DNA of 64,000 nucleotides from Tridacna crocea (GCA_943736015.1 OX031065.1:19482427-19546426), one strand, 5' to 3'. Shown: positions 21,657-36,441, numbered from the stretch's first letter. Numbers and translations: made by a program. Notes: a model not told the origin generated them from the sequence alone.

Positions 21657-23301
21657 TCAATGTGCAGCATTTATTGTGGGCCCAGTTAGAAAAGCAAATC
21701 TAGCTAAGGGCTGGGGAGGGCGGGGTGCATCGAGGGTTAAAGGGAAGTAACTCTTGCAAGGGGCTTGAAAAGACCAAAACAAGGTCTTCTGGGCCCCTAT
21801 TTTCTTAAATGTTTGCCCATATTCAGTGAAATCTGGCATGTGTGGATGGTGCATGCCTGGCAGTTTGCCAAGGACTGCACAGAAGCCTTTAAAGAAGACT
21901 TTAAATCCACTTTTATGCCGTTTTTTTTTCACTGTTTTGTATTGATAAATTAGCGCGCCATTTAGGAGCGAATTTGAAGCTCTCTGATTGGCTGATGGGC
22001 CCAGCTTTGAATTTGGCTGTTGGTACCCATTCTGATTTCCTTAAAGCTTCTCTGATTGGATCATTTCAGAGAGGGAAGAGATTTGATTGGCTGATGGGAA
22101 AGGGGGGGGGGGAATATCTGTTTATCCTTATTAACCTTTTACCACATAATGCAGCGGCTTTTTAACACCCCGAAGGCTTTTGAAAATAAACTGAGGAAAG
22201 GAGAAAATGCAGGTTACCAGCATTTTCTCCTTTTCCCACAATGTTTTCTACCCTATCAAAGAAAAAAATTGGATTTTTAGTCATTCTTACATCTTATTTA
22301 ATCTTTATGGCCTACTTCTGAATTCTTCAAACAAGAACAAGATTTTTTTATCGGAAAAAGTTTCCCCAACAGCAACCTGTTGCTTCTGAATTTTATATTT
22401 CGCGCAGCGGTTAAACATAAAATTGACTTATGACTCGCGTGGTCGTCAAAATCGCTTCAATGTTTTCGTGACCCTGGTAAGAAAACAGGGAAAAATTTTG
22501 TTTACCTTTCTTTGATTTGTACAACAGGTGTCAGTTGCCTCCGAAAGTGTCCAAGTTGATTTTACGATTTTATGCACAGCACGTAACAGTCAGGTATGGG
22601 CGAGATGGTCATCGTAACCAAATCAATGGCCCTAGTAAGAGAAAATGAAAAAGAAAAATCCCTACAATTGACTTAAGCAACCATTGTCGTCTGCTATAAA
22701 ATATTTCGTAAGTCGAATTTTCATGTTTTTGCGGATACGTAAGTGGCACCTGCGAGACAGTAGACAACCTAAATGGGTTTGTTGTCAGGCATAAAAAGAT
22801 TGGGAAAAAAAAAAAAGATATTAGAAATTATATAAGTTCCCTCTATTTGACCCATCAAGCAGCAGGTGTCGTCTGCTATGAAATGCTCCGTACGTCGATT
22901 TTTCGCGGAGACGTAAATGGCACCTATGAGACGGTAGACAACGTAAATGGATTTGTCGTCACGGTATAAAGAGAATGGAGAAAGAAATATACATTAAAAA
23001 TTTAGTTCCTTTTCTTTGATTTATGCAATAAGAAGCAGTTGATACTGAAAGAGCCTTCAGTCTTTTTTTAGCCACTTGTCGCATTATTTTCTGGGGTTTT
23101 CGCATGAGCGTAACGGGCACATATGAGACGGTAGTCAACCTAACTGGGTTTCTTGTTGCGGTTTGAAGAGATTAGAAAAATTACACTTCAGTTGCCTTTG
23201 TTTGATATATGGGTTTTCAGTGTTTTTTTAGCCATTTGTCACATTAATTTCTGGGGGGGTTTTTACACTGTACATTGATCACTTTGGCTTATTGAAAAGT
23301 T
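21657..23301 (+). repeat. Unit 14
   Basis: This unit is 1,645 bp long: mid tract G11, A12, end tract G7T5. It has gtccaag (C at 22552) in place of gtcgaag, shared with units 19, 20 and 21. Confidence 0.95.
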
Positions 23302-24942
23302 TCAATGTGCAGCATTTATTGTGGGCCCAGTTAGAAAAGCAAATCTAGCTAAGGGCTGGGGAGGGCGGGGTGCATCGAGGGTTAAAGGGAAGTAACTCTT
23401 GCAAGGGGCTTGAAAAGACCAAAACAAGGTCTTCTGGGCCCCTATTTTCTTAAATGTTTGCCCATATTCAGTGAAATCTGGCATGTGTGGATGGTGCATG
23501 CCTGGCAGTTTGCCAAGGACTGCACAGAAGCCTTTAAAGAAGACTTTAAATCCACTTTTATGCCGTTTTTTTTTCACTGTTTTGTATTGATAAATTAGCG
23601 CGCCATTTAGGAGCGAATTTGAAGCTCTCTGATTGGCTGATGGGCCCAGCTTTGAATTTGGCTGTTGGTACCCATTCTGATTTCCTTAAAGCTTCTCTGA
23701 TTGGATCATTTCAGAGAGGGAAGAGATTTGATTGGCTGATGGGAAAGGGGGGGAATATCTGTTTATCCTTATTAACCTTTTACCACATAATGCAGCGGCT
23801 TTTTAACACCCCGAAGGCTTTTGAAAATAAACTGAGGAAAGGAGAAAATGCAGGTTACCAGCATTTTCTCCTTTTCCCACAATGTTTTCTACCCTATCAA
23901 AGAAAAAAATTGGATTTTTAGTCATTCTTACATCTTATTTAATCTTTATGGCCTACTTCTGAATTCTTCAAACAAGAACAAGATTTTTTTATCGGAAAAA
24001 GTTTCCCCAACAGCAACCTGTTGCTTCTGAATTTTATATTTCGCGCAGCGGTTAAACATAAAATTGACTTATGACTCGCGTGGTCGTCAAAATCGCTTCA
24101 ATGTTTTCGTGACCCTGGTAAGAAAACAGGGAAAAATTTTGTTTACCTTTCTTTGATTTGTACAACAGGTGTCAGTTGCCTCCGAAAGTGTCGAAGTTGA
24201 TTTTACGATTTTATGCACAGCACGTAACAGTCAGGTATGGGCGAGATGGTCATCGTAACCAAATCAATGGCCCTAGTAAGAGAAAATGAAAAAGAAAAAT
24301 CCCTACAATTGACTTAAGCAACCATTGTCGTCTGCTATAAAATATTTCGTAAGTCGAATTTTCATGTTTTTGCGGATACGTAAGTGGCACCTGCGAGACA
24401 GTAGACAACCTAAATGGGTTTGTTGTCAGGCATAAAAAGATTGGGAAAAAAAAAAAAGATATTAGAAATTATATAAGTTCCCTCTATTTGACCCATCAAG
24501 CAGCAGGTGTCGTCTGCTATGAAATGCTCCGTACGTCGATTTTTCGCGGAGACGTAAATGGCACCTATGAGACGGTAGACAACGTAAATGGATTTGTCGT
24601 CACGGTATAAAGAGAATGGAGAAAGAAATATACATTAAAAATTTAGTTCCTTTTCTTTGATTTATGCAATAAGAAGCAGTTGATACTGAAAGAGCCTTCA
24701 GTCTTTTTTTAGCCACTTGTCGCATTATTTTCTGGGGTTTTCGCATGAGCGTAACGGGCACATATGAGACGGTAGTCAACCTAACTGGGTTTCTTGTTGC
24801 GGTTTGAAGAGATTAGAAAAATTACACTTCAGTTGCCTTTGTTTGATATATGGGTTTTCAGTGTTTTTTTAGCCATTTGTCACATTAATTTCTGGGGGGG
24901 TTTTTACACTGTACATTGATCACTTTGGCTTATTGAAAAGTT
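23302..24942 (+). repeat. Unit 15
   Basis: This unit is 1,641 bp long: mid tract G7, the shortest in the window, A12, end tract G7T5. No other change was noted. Confidence 0.95.
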
Positions 24943-26585
24943 TCAATGTGCAGCATTTATTGTGGGCCCAGTTAGAAAAGCAAATCTAGCTAAGGGCTGG
25001 GGAGGGCGGGGTGCATCGAGGGTTAAAGGGAAGTAACTCTTGCAAGGGGCTTGAAAAGACCAAAACAAGGTCTTCTGGGCCCCTATTTTCTTAAATGTTT
25101 GCCCATATTCAGTGAAATCTGGCATGTGTGGATGGTGCATGCCTGGCAGTTTGCCAAGGACTGCACAGAAGCCTTTAAAGAAGACTTTAAATCCACTTTT
25201 ATGCCGTTTTTTTTTCACTGTTTTGTATTGATAAATTAGCGCGCCATTTAGGAGCGAATTTGAAGCTCTCTGATTGGCTGATGGGCCCAGCTTTGAATTT
25301 GGCTGTTGGTACCCATTCTGATTTCCTTAAAGCTTCTCTGATTGGATCATTTCAGAGAGGGAAGAGATTTGATTGGCTGATGGGAAAGGGGGGGGGGAAT
25401 ATCTGTTTATCCTTATTAACCTTTTACCACATAATGCAGCGGCTTTTTAACACCCCGAAGGCTTTTGAAAATAAACTGAGGAAAGGAGAAAATGCAGGTT
25501 ACCAGCATTTTCTCCTTTTCCCACAATGTTTTCTACCCTATCAAAGAAAAAAATTGGATTTTTAGTCATTCTTACATCTTATTTAATCTTTATGGCCTAC
25601 TTCTGAATTCTTCAAACAAGAACAAGATTTTTTTATCGGAAAAAGTTTCCCCAACAGCAACCTGTTGCTTCTGAATTTTATATTTCGCGCAGCGGTTAAA
25701 CATAAAATTGACTTATGACTCGCGTGGTCGTCAAAATCGCTTCAATGTTTTCGTGACCCTGGTAAGAAAACAGGGAAAAATTTTGTTTACCTTTCTTTGA
25801 TTTGTACAACAGGTGTCAGTTGCCTCCGAAAGTGTCGAAGTTGATTTTACGATTTTATGCACAGCACGTAACAGTCAGGTATGGGCGAGATGGTCATCGT
25901 AACCAAATCAATGGCCCTAGTAAGAGAAAATGAAAAAGAAAAATCCCTACAATTGACTTAAGCAACCATTGTCGTCTGCTATAAAATATTTCGTAAGTCG
26001 AATTTTCATGTTTTTGCGGATACGTAAGTGGCACCTGCGAGACAGTAGACAACCTAAATGGGTTTGTTGTCAGGCATAAAAAGATTGGGAAAAAAAAAAA
26101 GATATTAGAAATTATATAAGTTCCCTCTATTTGACCCATCAAGCAGCAGGTGTCGTCTGCTATGAAATGCTCCGTACGTCGATTTTTCGCGGAGACGTAA
26201 ATGGCACCTATGAGACGGTAGACAACGTAAATGGATTTGTCGTCACGGTATAAAGAGAATGGAGAAAGAAATATACATTAAAAATTTAGTTCCTTTTCTT
26301 TGATTTATGCAATAAGAAGCAGTTGATACTGAAAGAGCCTTCAGTCTTTTTTTAGCCACTTGTCGCATTATTTTCTGGGGTTTTCGCATGAGCGTAACGG
26401 GCACATATGAGACGGTAGTCAACCTAACTGGGTTTCTTGTTGCGGTTTGAAGAGATTAGAAAAATTACACTTCAGTTGCCTTTGTTTGATATATGGGTTT
26501 TCAGTGTTTTTTTAGCCATTTGTCACATTAATTTCTGGGGGGGTTTTTACACTGTACATTGATCACTTTGGCTTATTGAAAAGTT
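24943..26585 (+). repeat. Unit 16
   Basis: This unit is 1,643 bp long: mid tract G10, end tract G7T5. It carries the first A11 tract (26090-26100), the marker used here for the higher-order cycle. Confidence 0.95.
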
Positions 26586-28228
26586 TCAATGTGCAGCATT
26601 TATTGTGGGCCCAGTTAGAAAAGCAAATCTAGCTAAGGGCTGGGGAGGGCGGGGTGCATCGAGGGTTAAAGGGAAGTAACTCTTGCAAGGGGCTTGAAAA
26701 GACCAAAACAAGGTCTTCTGGGCCCCTATTTTCTTAAATGTTTGCCCATATTCAGTGAAATCTGGCATGTGTGGATGGTGCATGCCTGGCAGTTTGCCAA
26801 GGACTGCACAGAAGCCTTTAAAGAAGACTTTAAATCCACTTTTATGCCGTTTTTTTTTCACTGTTTTGTATTGATAAATTAGCGCGCCATTTAGGAGCGA
26901 ATTTGAAGCTCTCTGATTGGCTGATGGGCCCAGCTTTGAATTTGGCTGTTGGTACCCATTCTGATTTCCTTAAAGCTTCTCTGATTGGATCATTTCAGAG
27001 AGGGAAGAGATTTGATTGGCTGATGGGAAAGGGGGGGGGAATATCTGTTTATCCTTATTAACCTTTTACCACATAATGCAGCGGCTTTTTAACACCCCGA
27101 AGGCTTTTGAAAATAAACTGAGGAAAGGAGAAAATGCAGGTTACCAGCATTTTCTCCTTTTCCCACAATGTTTTCTACCCTATCAAAGAAAAAAATTGGA
27201 TTTTTAGTCATTCTTACATCTTATTTAATCTTTATGGCCTACTTCTGAATTCTTCAAACAAGAACAAGATTTTTTTATCGGAAAAAGTTTCCCCAACAGC
27301 AACCTGTTGCTTCTGAATTTTATATTTCGCGCAGCGGTTAAACATAAAATTGACTTATGACTCGCGTGGTCGTCAAAATCGCTTCAATGTTTTCGTGACC
27401 CTGGTAAGAAAACAGGGAAAAATTTTGTTTACCTTTCTTTGATTTGTACAACAGGTGTCAGTTGCCTCCGAAAGTGTCGAAGTTGATTTTACGATTTTAT
27501 GCACAGCACGTAACAGTCAGGTATGGGCGAGATGGTCATCGTAACCAAATCAATGGCCCTAGTAAGAGAAAATGAAAAAGAAAAATCCCTACAATTGACT
27601 TAAGCAACCATTGTCGTCTGCTATAAAATATTTCGTAAGTCGAATTTTCATGTTTTTGCGGATACGTAAGTGGCATCTGCGAGACAGTAGACAACCTAAA
27701 TGGGTTTGTTGTCAGGCATAAAAAGATTGGGAAAAAAAAAAAAGATATTAGAAATTATATAAGTTCCCTCTATTTGACCCATCAAGCAGCAGGTGTCGTC
27801 TGCTATGAAATGCTCCGTACGTCGATTTTTCGCGGAGACGTAAATGGCACCTATGAGACGGTAGACAACGTAAATGGATTTGTCGTCACGGTATAAAGAG
27901 AATGGAGAAAGAAATATACATTAAAAATTTAGTTCCTTTTCTTTGATTTATGCAATAAGAAGCAGTTGATACTGAAAGAGCCTTCAGTCTTTTTTTAGCC
28001 ACTTGTCGCATTATTTTCTGGGGTTTTCGCATGAGCGTAACGGGCACATATGAGACGGTAGTCAACCTAACTGGGTTTCTTGTTGCGGTTTGAAGAGATT
28101 AGAAAAATTACACTTCAGTTGCCTTTGTTTGATATATGGGTTTTCAGTGTTTTTTTAGCCATTTGTCACATTAATTTCTGGGGGGGTTTTTACACTGTAC
28201 ATTGATCACTTTGGCTTATTGAAAAGTT
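26586..28228 (+). repeat. Unit 17
   Basis: This unit is 1,643 bp long: mid tract G9, A12, end tract G7T5. It has ggcatctg (T at 27676), shared with unit 3. Confidence 0.95.
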
Positions 28229-29872
28229 TCAATGTGCAGCATTTATTGTGGGCCCAGTTAGAAAAGCAAATCTAGCTAAGGGCTGGGGAGGGCGGGGTGC
28301 ATCGAGGGTTAAAGGGAAGTAACTCTTGCAAGGGGCTTGAAAAGACCAAAACAAGGTCTTCTGGGCCCCTATTTTCTTAAATGTTTGCCCATATTCAGTG
28401 AAATCTGGCATGTGTGGATGGTGCATGCCTGGCAGTTTGCCAAGGACTGCACAGAAGCCTTTAAAGAAGACTTTAAATCCACTTTTATGCCGTTTTTTTT
28501 TCACTGTTTTGTATTGATAAATTAGCGCGCCATTTAGGAGCGAATTTGAAGCTCTCTGATTGGCTGATGGGCCCAGCTTTGAATTTGGCTGTTGGTACCC
28601 ATTCTGATTTCCTTAAAGCTTCTCTGATTGGATCATTTCAGAGAGGGAAGAGATTTGATTGGCTGATGGGAAAGGGGGGGGGGAATATCTGTTTATCCTT
28701 ATTAACCTTTTACCACATAATGCAGCGGCTTTTTAACACCCCGAAGGCTTTTGAAAATAAACTGAGGAAAGGAGAAAATGCAGGTTACCAGCATTTTCTC
28801 CTTTTCCCACAATGTTTTCTACCCTATCAAAGAAAAAAATTGGATTTTTAGTCATTCTTACATCTTATTTAATCTTTATGGCCTACTTCTGAATTCTTCA
28901 AACAAGAACAAGATTTTTTTATCGGAAAAAGTTTCCCCAACAGCAACCTGTTGCTTCTGAATTTTATATTTCGCGCAGCGGTTAAACATAAAATTGACTT
29001 ATGACTCGCGTGGTCGTCAAAATCCCTTCAATGTTTTCGTGACCCTGGTAAGAAAACAGGGAAAAATTTTGTTTACCTTTCTTTGATTTGTACAACAGGT
29101 GTCAGTTGCCTCCGAAAGTGTCGAAGTTGATTTTACGATTTTATGCACAGCACGTAACAGTCAGGTATGGGCGAGATGGTCATCGTAACCAAATCAATGG
29201 CCCTAGTAAGAGAAAATGAAAAAGAAAAATCCCTACAATTGACTTAAGCAACCATTGTCGTCTGCTATAAAATATTTCGTAAGTCGAATTTTCATGTTTT
29301 TGCGGATACGTAAGTGGCACCTGCGAGACAGTAGACAACCTAAATGGGTTTGTTGTCAGGCATAAAAAGATTGGGAAAAAAAAAAAAGATATTAGAAATT
29401 ATATAAGTTCCCTCTATTTGACCCATCAAGCAGCAGGTGTCGTCTGCTATGAAATGCTCCGTACGTCGATTTTTCGCGGAGACGTAAATGGCACCTATGA
29501 GACGGTAGACAACGTAAATGGATTTGTCGTCACGGTATAAAGAGAATGGAGAAAGAAATATACATTAAAAATTTAGTTCCTTTTCTTTGATTTATGCAAT
29601 AAGAAGCAGTTGATACTGAAAGAGCCTTCAGTCTTTTTTTAGCCACTTGTCGCATTATTTTCTGGGGTTTTCGCATGAGCGTAACGGGCACATATGAGAC
29701 GGTAGTCAACCTAACTGGGTTTCTTGTTGCGGTTTGAAGAGATTAGAAAAATTACACTTCAGTTGCCTTTGTTTGATATATGGGTTTTCAGTGTTTTTTT
29801 AGCCATTTGTCACATTAATTTCTGGGGGGGTTTTTACACTGTACATTGATCACTTTGGCTTATTGAAAAGTT
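28229..29872 (+). repeat. Unit 18
   Basis: This unit is 1,644 bp long: mid tract G10, A12, end tract G7T5. The change aatcccttc near 29021 is unique. Confidence 0.95.
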
Positions 29873-31515
29873 TCAATGTGCAGCATTTATTGTGGGCCCA
29901 GTTAGAAAAGCAAATCTAGCTAAGGGCTGGGGAGGGCGGGGTGCATCGAGGGTTAAAGGGAAGTAACTCTTGCAAGGGGCTTGAAAAGACCAAAACAAGG
30001 TCTTCTGGGCCCCTATTTTCTTAAATGTTTGCCCATATTCAGTGAAATCTGGCATGTGTGGATGGTGCATGCCTGGCAGTTTGCCAAGGACTGCACAGAA
30101 GCCTTTAAAGAAGACTTTAAATCCACTTTTATGCCGTTTTTTTTTCACTGTTTTGTATTGATAAATTAGCGCGCCATTTAGGAGCGAATTTGAAGCTCTC
30201 TGATTGGCTGATGGGCCCAGCTTTGAATTTGGCTGTTGGTACCCATTCTGATTTCCTTAAAGCTTCTCTGATTGGATCATTTCAGAGAGGGAAGAGATTT
30301 GATTGGCTGATGGGAAAGGGGGGGGGAATATCTGTTTATCCTTATTAACCTTTTACCACATAATGCAGCGGCTTTTTAACACCCCGAAGGCTTTTGAAAA
30401 TAAACTGAGGAAAGGAGAAAATGCAGGTTACCAGCATTTTCTCCTTTTCCCACAATGTTTTCTACCCTATCAAAGAAAAAAATTGGATTTTTAGTCATTC
30501 TTACATCTTATTTAATCTTTATGGCCTACTTCTGAATTCTTCAAACAAGAACAAGATTTTTTTATCGGAAAAAGTTTCCCCAACAGCAACCTGTTGCTTC
30601 TGAATATTATATTTCGCGCAGCGGTTAAACATAAAATTGACTTATGACTCGCGTGGTCGTCAAAATCGCTTCAATGTTTTCGTGACCCTGGTAAGAAAAC
30701 AGGGAAAAATTTTGTTTACCTTTCTTTGATTTGTACAACAGGTGTCAGTTGCCTCCGAAAGTGTCCAAGTTGATTTTACGATTTTATGCACAGCACGTAA
30801 CAGTCAGGTATGGGCGAGATGGTCATCGTAACCAAATCAATGGCCCTAGTAAGAGAAAATGAAAAAGAAAAATCCCTACAATTGACTTAAGCAACCATTG
30901 TCGTCTGCTATAAAATATTTCGTAAGTCGAATTTTCATGTTTTTGCGGATACGTAAGTGGCACCTGCGAGACAGTAGACAACCTAAATGGGTTTGTTGTC
31001 AGGCATAAAAAGATTGGGAAAAAAAAAAAAGATATTAGAAATTATATAAGTTCCCTCTATTTGACCCATCAAGCAGCAGGTGTCGTCTGCTATGAAATGC
31101 TCCGTACGTCGATTTTTCGCGGAGACGTAAATGGCACCTATGAGACGGTAGACAACGTAAATGGATTTGTCGTCACGGTATAAAGAGAATGGAGAAAGAA
31201 ATATACATTAAAAATTTAGTTCCTTTTCTTTGATTTATGCAATAAGAAGCAGTTGATACTGAAAGAGCCTTCAGTCTTTTTTTAGCCACTTGTCGCATTA
31301 TTTTCTGGGGTTTTCGCATGAGCGTAACGGGCACATATGAGACGGTAGTCAACCTAACTGGGTTTCTTGTTGCGGTTTGAAGAGATTAGAAAAATTACAC
31401 TTCAGTTGCCTTTGTTTGATATATGGGTTTTCAGTGTTTTTTTAGCCATTTGTCACATTAATTTCTGGGGGGGTTTTTACACTGTACATTGATCACTTTG
31501 GCTTATTGAAAAGTT
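29873..31515 (+). repeat. Unit 19
   Basis: This unit is 1,643 bp long: mid tract G9, A12, end tract G7T5. It has gtccaag (C at 30766), and gaatattat near 30602 is unique. Confidence 0.95.
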
Positions 31516-33157
31516 TCAATGTGCAGCATTTATTGTGGGCCCAGTTAGAAAAGCAAATCTAGCTAAGGGCTGGGGAGGGCGGGGTGCATCGAGGGTTAAA
31601 GGGAAGTAACTCTTGCAAGGGGCTTGAAAAGACCAAAACAAGGTCTTCTGGGCCCCTATTTTCTTAAATGTTTGCCCATATTCAGTGAAATCTGGCATGT
31701 GTGGATGGTGCATGCCTGGCAGTTTGCCAAGGACTGCACAGAAGCCTTTAAAGAAGACTTTAAATCCACTTTTATGCCGTTTTTTTTTCACTGTTTTGTA
31801 TTGATAAATTAGCGCGCCATTTAGGAGCGAATTTGAAGCTCTCTGATTGGCTGATGGGCCCAGCTTTGAATTTGGCTGTTGGTACCCATTCTGATTTCCT
31901 TAAAGCTTCTCTGATTGGATCATTTCAGAGAGGGAAGAGATTTGATTGGCTGATGGGAAAGGGGGGGGGAATATCTGTTTATCCTTATTAACCTTTTACC
32001 ACATAATGCAGCGGCTTTTTAACACCCCGAAGGCTTTTGAAAATAAACTGAGGAAAGGAGAAAATGCAGGTTACCAGCATTTTCTCCTTTTCCCACAATG
32101 TTTTCTACCCTATCAAAGAAAAAAATTGGATTTTTAGTCATTCTTACATCTTATTTAATCTTTATGGCCTACTTCTGAATTCTTCAAACAAGAACAAGAT
32201 TTTTTTATCGGAAAAAGTTTCCCCAACAGCAACCTGTTGCTTCTGAATTTTATATTTCGCGCAGCGGTTAAACATAAAATTGACTTATGACTCGCGTGGT
32301 CGTCAAAATCGCTTCAATGTTTTCGTGACCCTGGTAAGAAAACAGGGAAAAATTTTGTTTACCTTTCTTTGATTTGTACAACAGGTGTCAGTTGCCTCCG
32401 AAAGTGTCCAAGTTGATTTTACGATTTTATGCACAGCACGTAACAGTCAGGTATGGGCGAGATGGTCATCGTAACCAAATCAATGGCCCTAGTAAGAGAA
32501 AATGAAAAAGAAAAATCCCTACAATTGACTTAAGCAACCATTGTCGTCTGCTATAAAATATTTCGTAAGTCGAATTTTCATGTTTTTGCGGATACGTAAG
32601 TGGCACCTGCGAGACAGTAGACAACCTAAATGGGTTTGTTGTCAGGCATAAAAAGATTGGGAAAAAAAAAAAGATATTAGAAATTATATAAGTTCCCTCT
32701 ATTTGACCCATCAAGCAGCAGGTGTCGTCTGCTATGAAATGCTCCGTACGTCGATTTTTCGCGGAGACGTAAATGGCACCTATGAGACGGTAGACAACGT
32801 AAATGGATTTGTCGTCACGGTATAAAGAGAATGGAGAAAGAAATATACATTAAAAATTTAGTTCCTTTTCTTTGATTTATGCAATAAGAAGCAGTTGATA
32901 CTGAAAGAGCCTTCAGTCTTTTTTTAGCCACTTGTCGCATTATTTTCTGGGGTTTTCGCATGAGCGTAACGGGCACATATGAGACGGTAGTCAACCTAAC
33001 TGGGTTTCTTGTTGCGGTTTGAAGAGATTAGAAAAATTACACTTCAGTTGCCTTTGTTTGATATATGGGTTTTCAGTGTTTTTTTAGCCATTTGTCACAT
33101 TAATTTCTGGGGGGGTTTTTACACTGTACATTGATCACTTTGGCTTATTGAAAAGTT
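31516..33157 (+). repeat. Unit 20
   Basis: This unit is 1,642 bp long: mid tract G9, end tract G7T5. It has A11 (32662-32672) and gtccaag (C at 32409). Confidence 0.95.
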
Positions 33158-34799
33158 TCAATGTGCAGCATTTATTGTGGGCCCAGTTAGAAAAGCAAAT
33201 CTAGCTAAGGGCTGGGGAGGGCGGGGTGCATCGAGGGTTAAAGGGAAGTAACTCTTGCAAGGGGCTTGAAAAGACCAAAACAAGGTCTTCTGGGCCCCTA
33301 TTTTCTTAAATGTTTGCCCATATTCAGTGAAATCTGGCATGTGTGGATGGTGCATGCCTGGCAGTTTGCCAAGGACTGCACAGAAGCCTTTAAAGAAGAC
33401 TTTAAATCCACTTTTATGCCGTTTTTTTTTCACTGTTTTGTATTGATAAATTAGCGCGCCATTTAGGAGCGAATTTGAAGCTCTCTGATTGGCTGATGGG
33501 CCCAGCTTTGAATTTGGCTGTTGGTACCCATTCTGATTTCCTTAAAGCTTCTCTGATTGGATCATTTCAGAGAGGGAAGAGATTTGATTGGCTGATGGGA
33601 AAGGGGGGGGAATATCTGTTTATCCTTATTAACCTTTTACCACATAATGCAGCGGCTTTTTAACACCCCGAAGGCTTTTGAAAATAAACTGAGGAAAGGA
33701 GAAAATGCAGGTTACCAGCATTTTCTCCTTTTCCCACAATGTTTTCTACCCTATCAAAGAAAAAAATTGGATTTTTAGTCATTCTTACATCTTATTTAAT
33801 CTTTATGGCCTACTTCTGAATTCTTCAAACAAGAACAAGATTTTTTTATCGGAAAAAGTTTCCCCAACAGCAACCTGTTGCTTCTGAATTTTATATTTCG
33901 CGCAGCGGTTAAACATAAAATTGACTTATGACTCGCGTGGTCGTCAAAATCGCTTCAATGTTTTCGTGACCCTGGTAAGAAAACAGGGAAAAATTTTGTT
34001 TACCTTTCTTTGATTTGTACAACAGGTGTCAGTTGCCTCCGAAAGTGTCCAAGTTGATTTTACGATTTTATGCACAGCACGTAACAGTCAGGTATGGGCG
34101 AGATGGTCATCGTAACCAAATCAATGGCCCTAGTAAGAGAAAATGAAAAAGAAAAATCCCTACAATTGACTTAAGCAACCATTGTCGTCTGCTATAAAAT
34201 ATTTCGTAAGTCGAATTTTCATGTTTTTGCTGATACGTAAGTGGCACCTGCGAGACAGTAGACAACCTAAATGGGTTTGTTGTCAGGCATAAAAAGATTG
34301 GGAAAAAAAAAAAAGATATTAGAAATTATATAAGTTCCCTCTATTTGACCCATCAAGCAGCAGGTGTCGTCTGCTATGAAATGCTCCGTACGTCGATTTT
34401 TCGCGGAGACGTAAATGGCACCTATGAGACGGTAGACAACGTAAATGGATTTGTCGTCACGGTATAAAGAGAATGGAGAAAGAAATATACATTAAAAATT
34501 TAGTTCCTTTTCTTTGATTTATGCAATAAGAAGCAGTTGATACTGAAAGAGCCTTCAGTCTTTTTTTAGCCACTTGTCGCATTATTTTCTGGGGTTTTCG
34601 CATGAGCGTAACGGGCACATATGAGACGGTAGTCAACCTAACTGGGTTTCTTGTTGCGGTTTGAAGAGATTAGAAAAATTACACTTCAGTTGCCTTTGTT
34701 TGATATATGGGTTTTCAGTGTTTTTTTAGCCATTTGTCACATTAATTTCTGGGGGGGTTTTTACACTGTACATTGATCACTTTGGCTTATTGAAAAGTT
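33158..34799 (+). repeat. Unit 21
   Basis: This unit is 1,642 bp long: mid tract G8, A12, end tract G7T5. It has gtccaag (C at 34050), and tttgctgat near 34229 is unique. Confidence 0.95.
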
Positions 34800-36441
34800 T
34801 CAATGTGCAGCATTTATTGTGGGCCCAGTTAGAAAAGCAAATCTAGCTAAGGGCTGGGGAGGGCGGGGTGCATCGAGGGTTAAAGGGAAGTAACTCTTGC
34901 AAGGGGCTTGAAAAGACCAAAACAAGGTCTTCTGGGCCCCTATTTTCTTAAATGTTTGCCCATATTCAGTGAAATCTGGCATGTGTGGATGGTGCATGCC
35001 TGGCAGTTTGCCAAGGACTGCACAGAAGCCTTTAAAGAAGACTTTAAATCCACTTTTATGCCGTTTTTTTTTCACTGTTTTGTATTGATAAATTAGCGCG
35101 CCATTTAGGAGCGAATTTGAAGCTCTCTGATTGGCTGATGGGCCCAGCTTTGAATTTGGCTGTTGGTACCCATTCTGATTTCCTTAAAGCTTCTCTGATT
35201 GGATCATTTCAGAGAGGGAAGAGATTTGATTGGCTGATGGGAAAGGGGGGGGAATATCTGTTTATCCTTATTAACCTTTTACCACATAATGCAGCGGCTT
35301 TTTAACACCCCGAAGGCTTTTGAAAATAAACTGAGGAAAGGAGAAAATGCAGGTTACCAGCATTTTCTCCTTTTCCCACAATGTTTTCTACCCTATCAAA
35401 GAAAAAAATTGGATTTTTAGTCATTCTTACATCTTATTTAATCTTTATGGCCTACTTCTGAATTCTTCAAACAAGAACAAGATTTTTTTATCGGAAAAAG
35501 TTTCCCCAACAGCAACCTGTTGCTTCTGAATTTTATATTTCGCGCAGCGGTTAAACATAAAATTGACTTATGACTCGCGTGGTCGTCAAAATCGCTTCAA
35601 TGTTTTCGTGACCCTGGTAAGAAAACAGGGAAAAATTTTGTTTACCTTTCTTTGATTTGTACAACAGGTGTCAGTTGCCTCCGAAAGTGTCGAAGTTGAT
35701 TTTACGATTTTATGCACAGCACGTAACAGTCAGGTATGGGCGAGATGGTCATCGTAACCAAATCAATGGCCCTAGTAAGAGAAAATGAAAAAGAAAAATC
35801 CCTACAATTGACTTAAGCAACCATTGTCGTCTGCTATAAAATATTTCGTAAGTCGAATTTTCATGTTTTTGCGGATACGTAAGTGGCACCTGCGAGACAG
35901 TAGACAACCTAAATGGGTTTGTTGTCAGGCATAAAAAGATTGGGAAAAAAAAAAAAGATATTAGAAATTATATAAGTTCCCTCTATTTGACCCATCAAGC
36001 AGCAGGTGTCGTCTGCTATGAAATGCTCCGTACGTCGATTTTTCGCGGAGACGTAAATGGCACCTATGAGACGGTAGACAACGTAAATGGATTTGTCGTC
36101 ACGGTATAAAGAGAATGGAGAAAGAAATATACATTAAAAATTTAGTTCCTTTTCTTTGATTTATGCAATAAGAAGCAGTTGATACTGAAAGAGCCTTCAG
36201 TCTTTTTTTAGCCACTTGTCGCATTATTTTCTGGGGTTTTCGCATGAGCGTAACGGGCACATATGAGACGGTAGTCAACCTAACTGGGTTTCTTGTTGCG
36301 GTTTGAAGAGATTAGAAAAATTACACTTCAGTTGCCTTTGTTTGATATATGGGTTTTCAGTGTTTTTTTAGCCATTTGTCACATTAATTTCTGGGGGGGT
36401 TTTTACACTGTACATTGATCACTTTGGCTTATTGAAAAGTT
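34800..36441 (+). repeat. Unit 22
   Basis: This unit is 1,642 bp long: mid tract G8, A12, end tract G7T5. No other change was noted, so it serves well as a consensus-like copy. Confidence 0.95.

Noticed and set aside
25894-26142. Minus-strand 82-codon ORF in A11 units
   Set aside because: It appears only where the A tract has 11 bases and crosses that tract. It is useful as a marker of the A11 variant but not as a gene.
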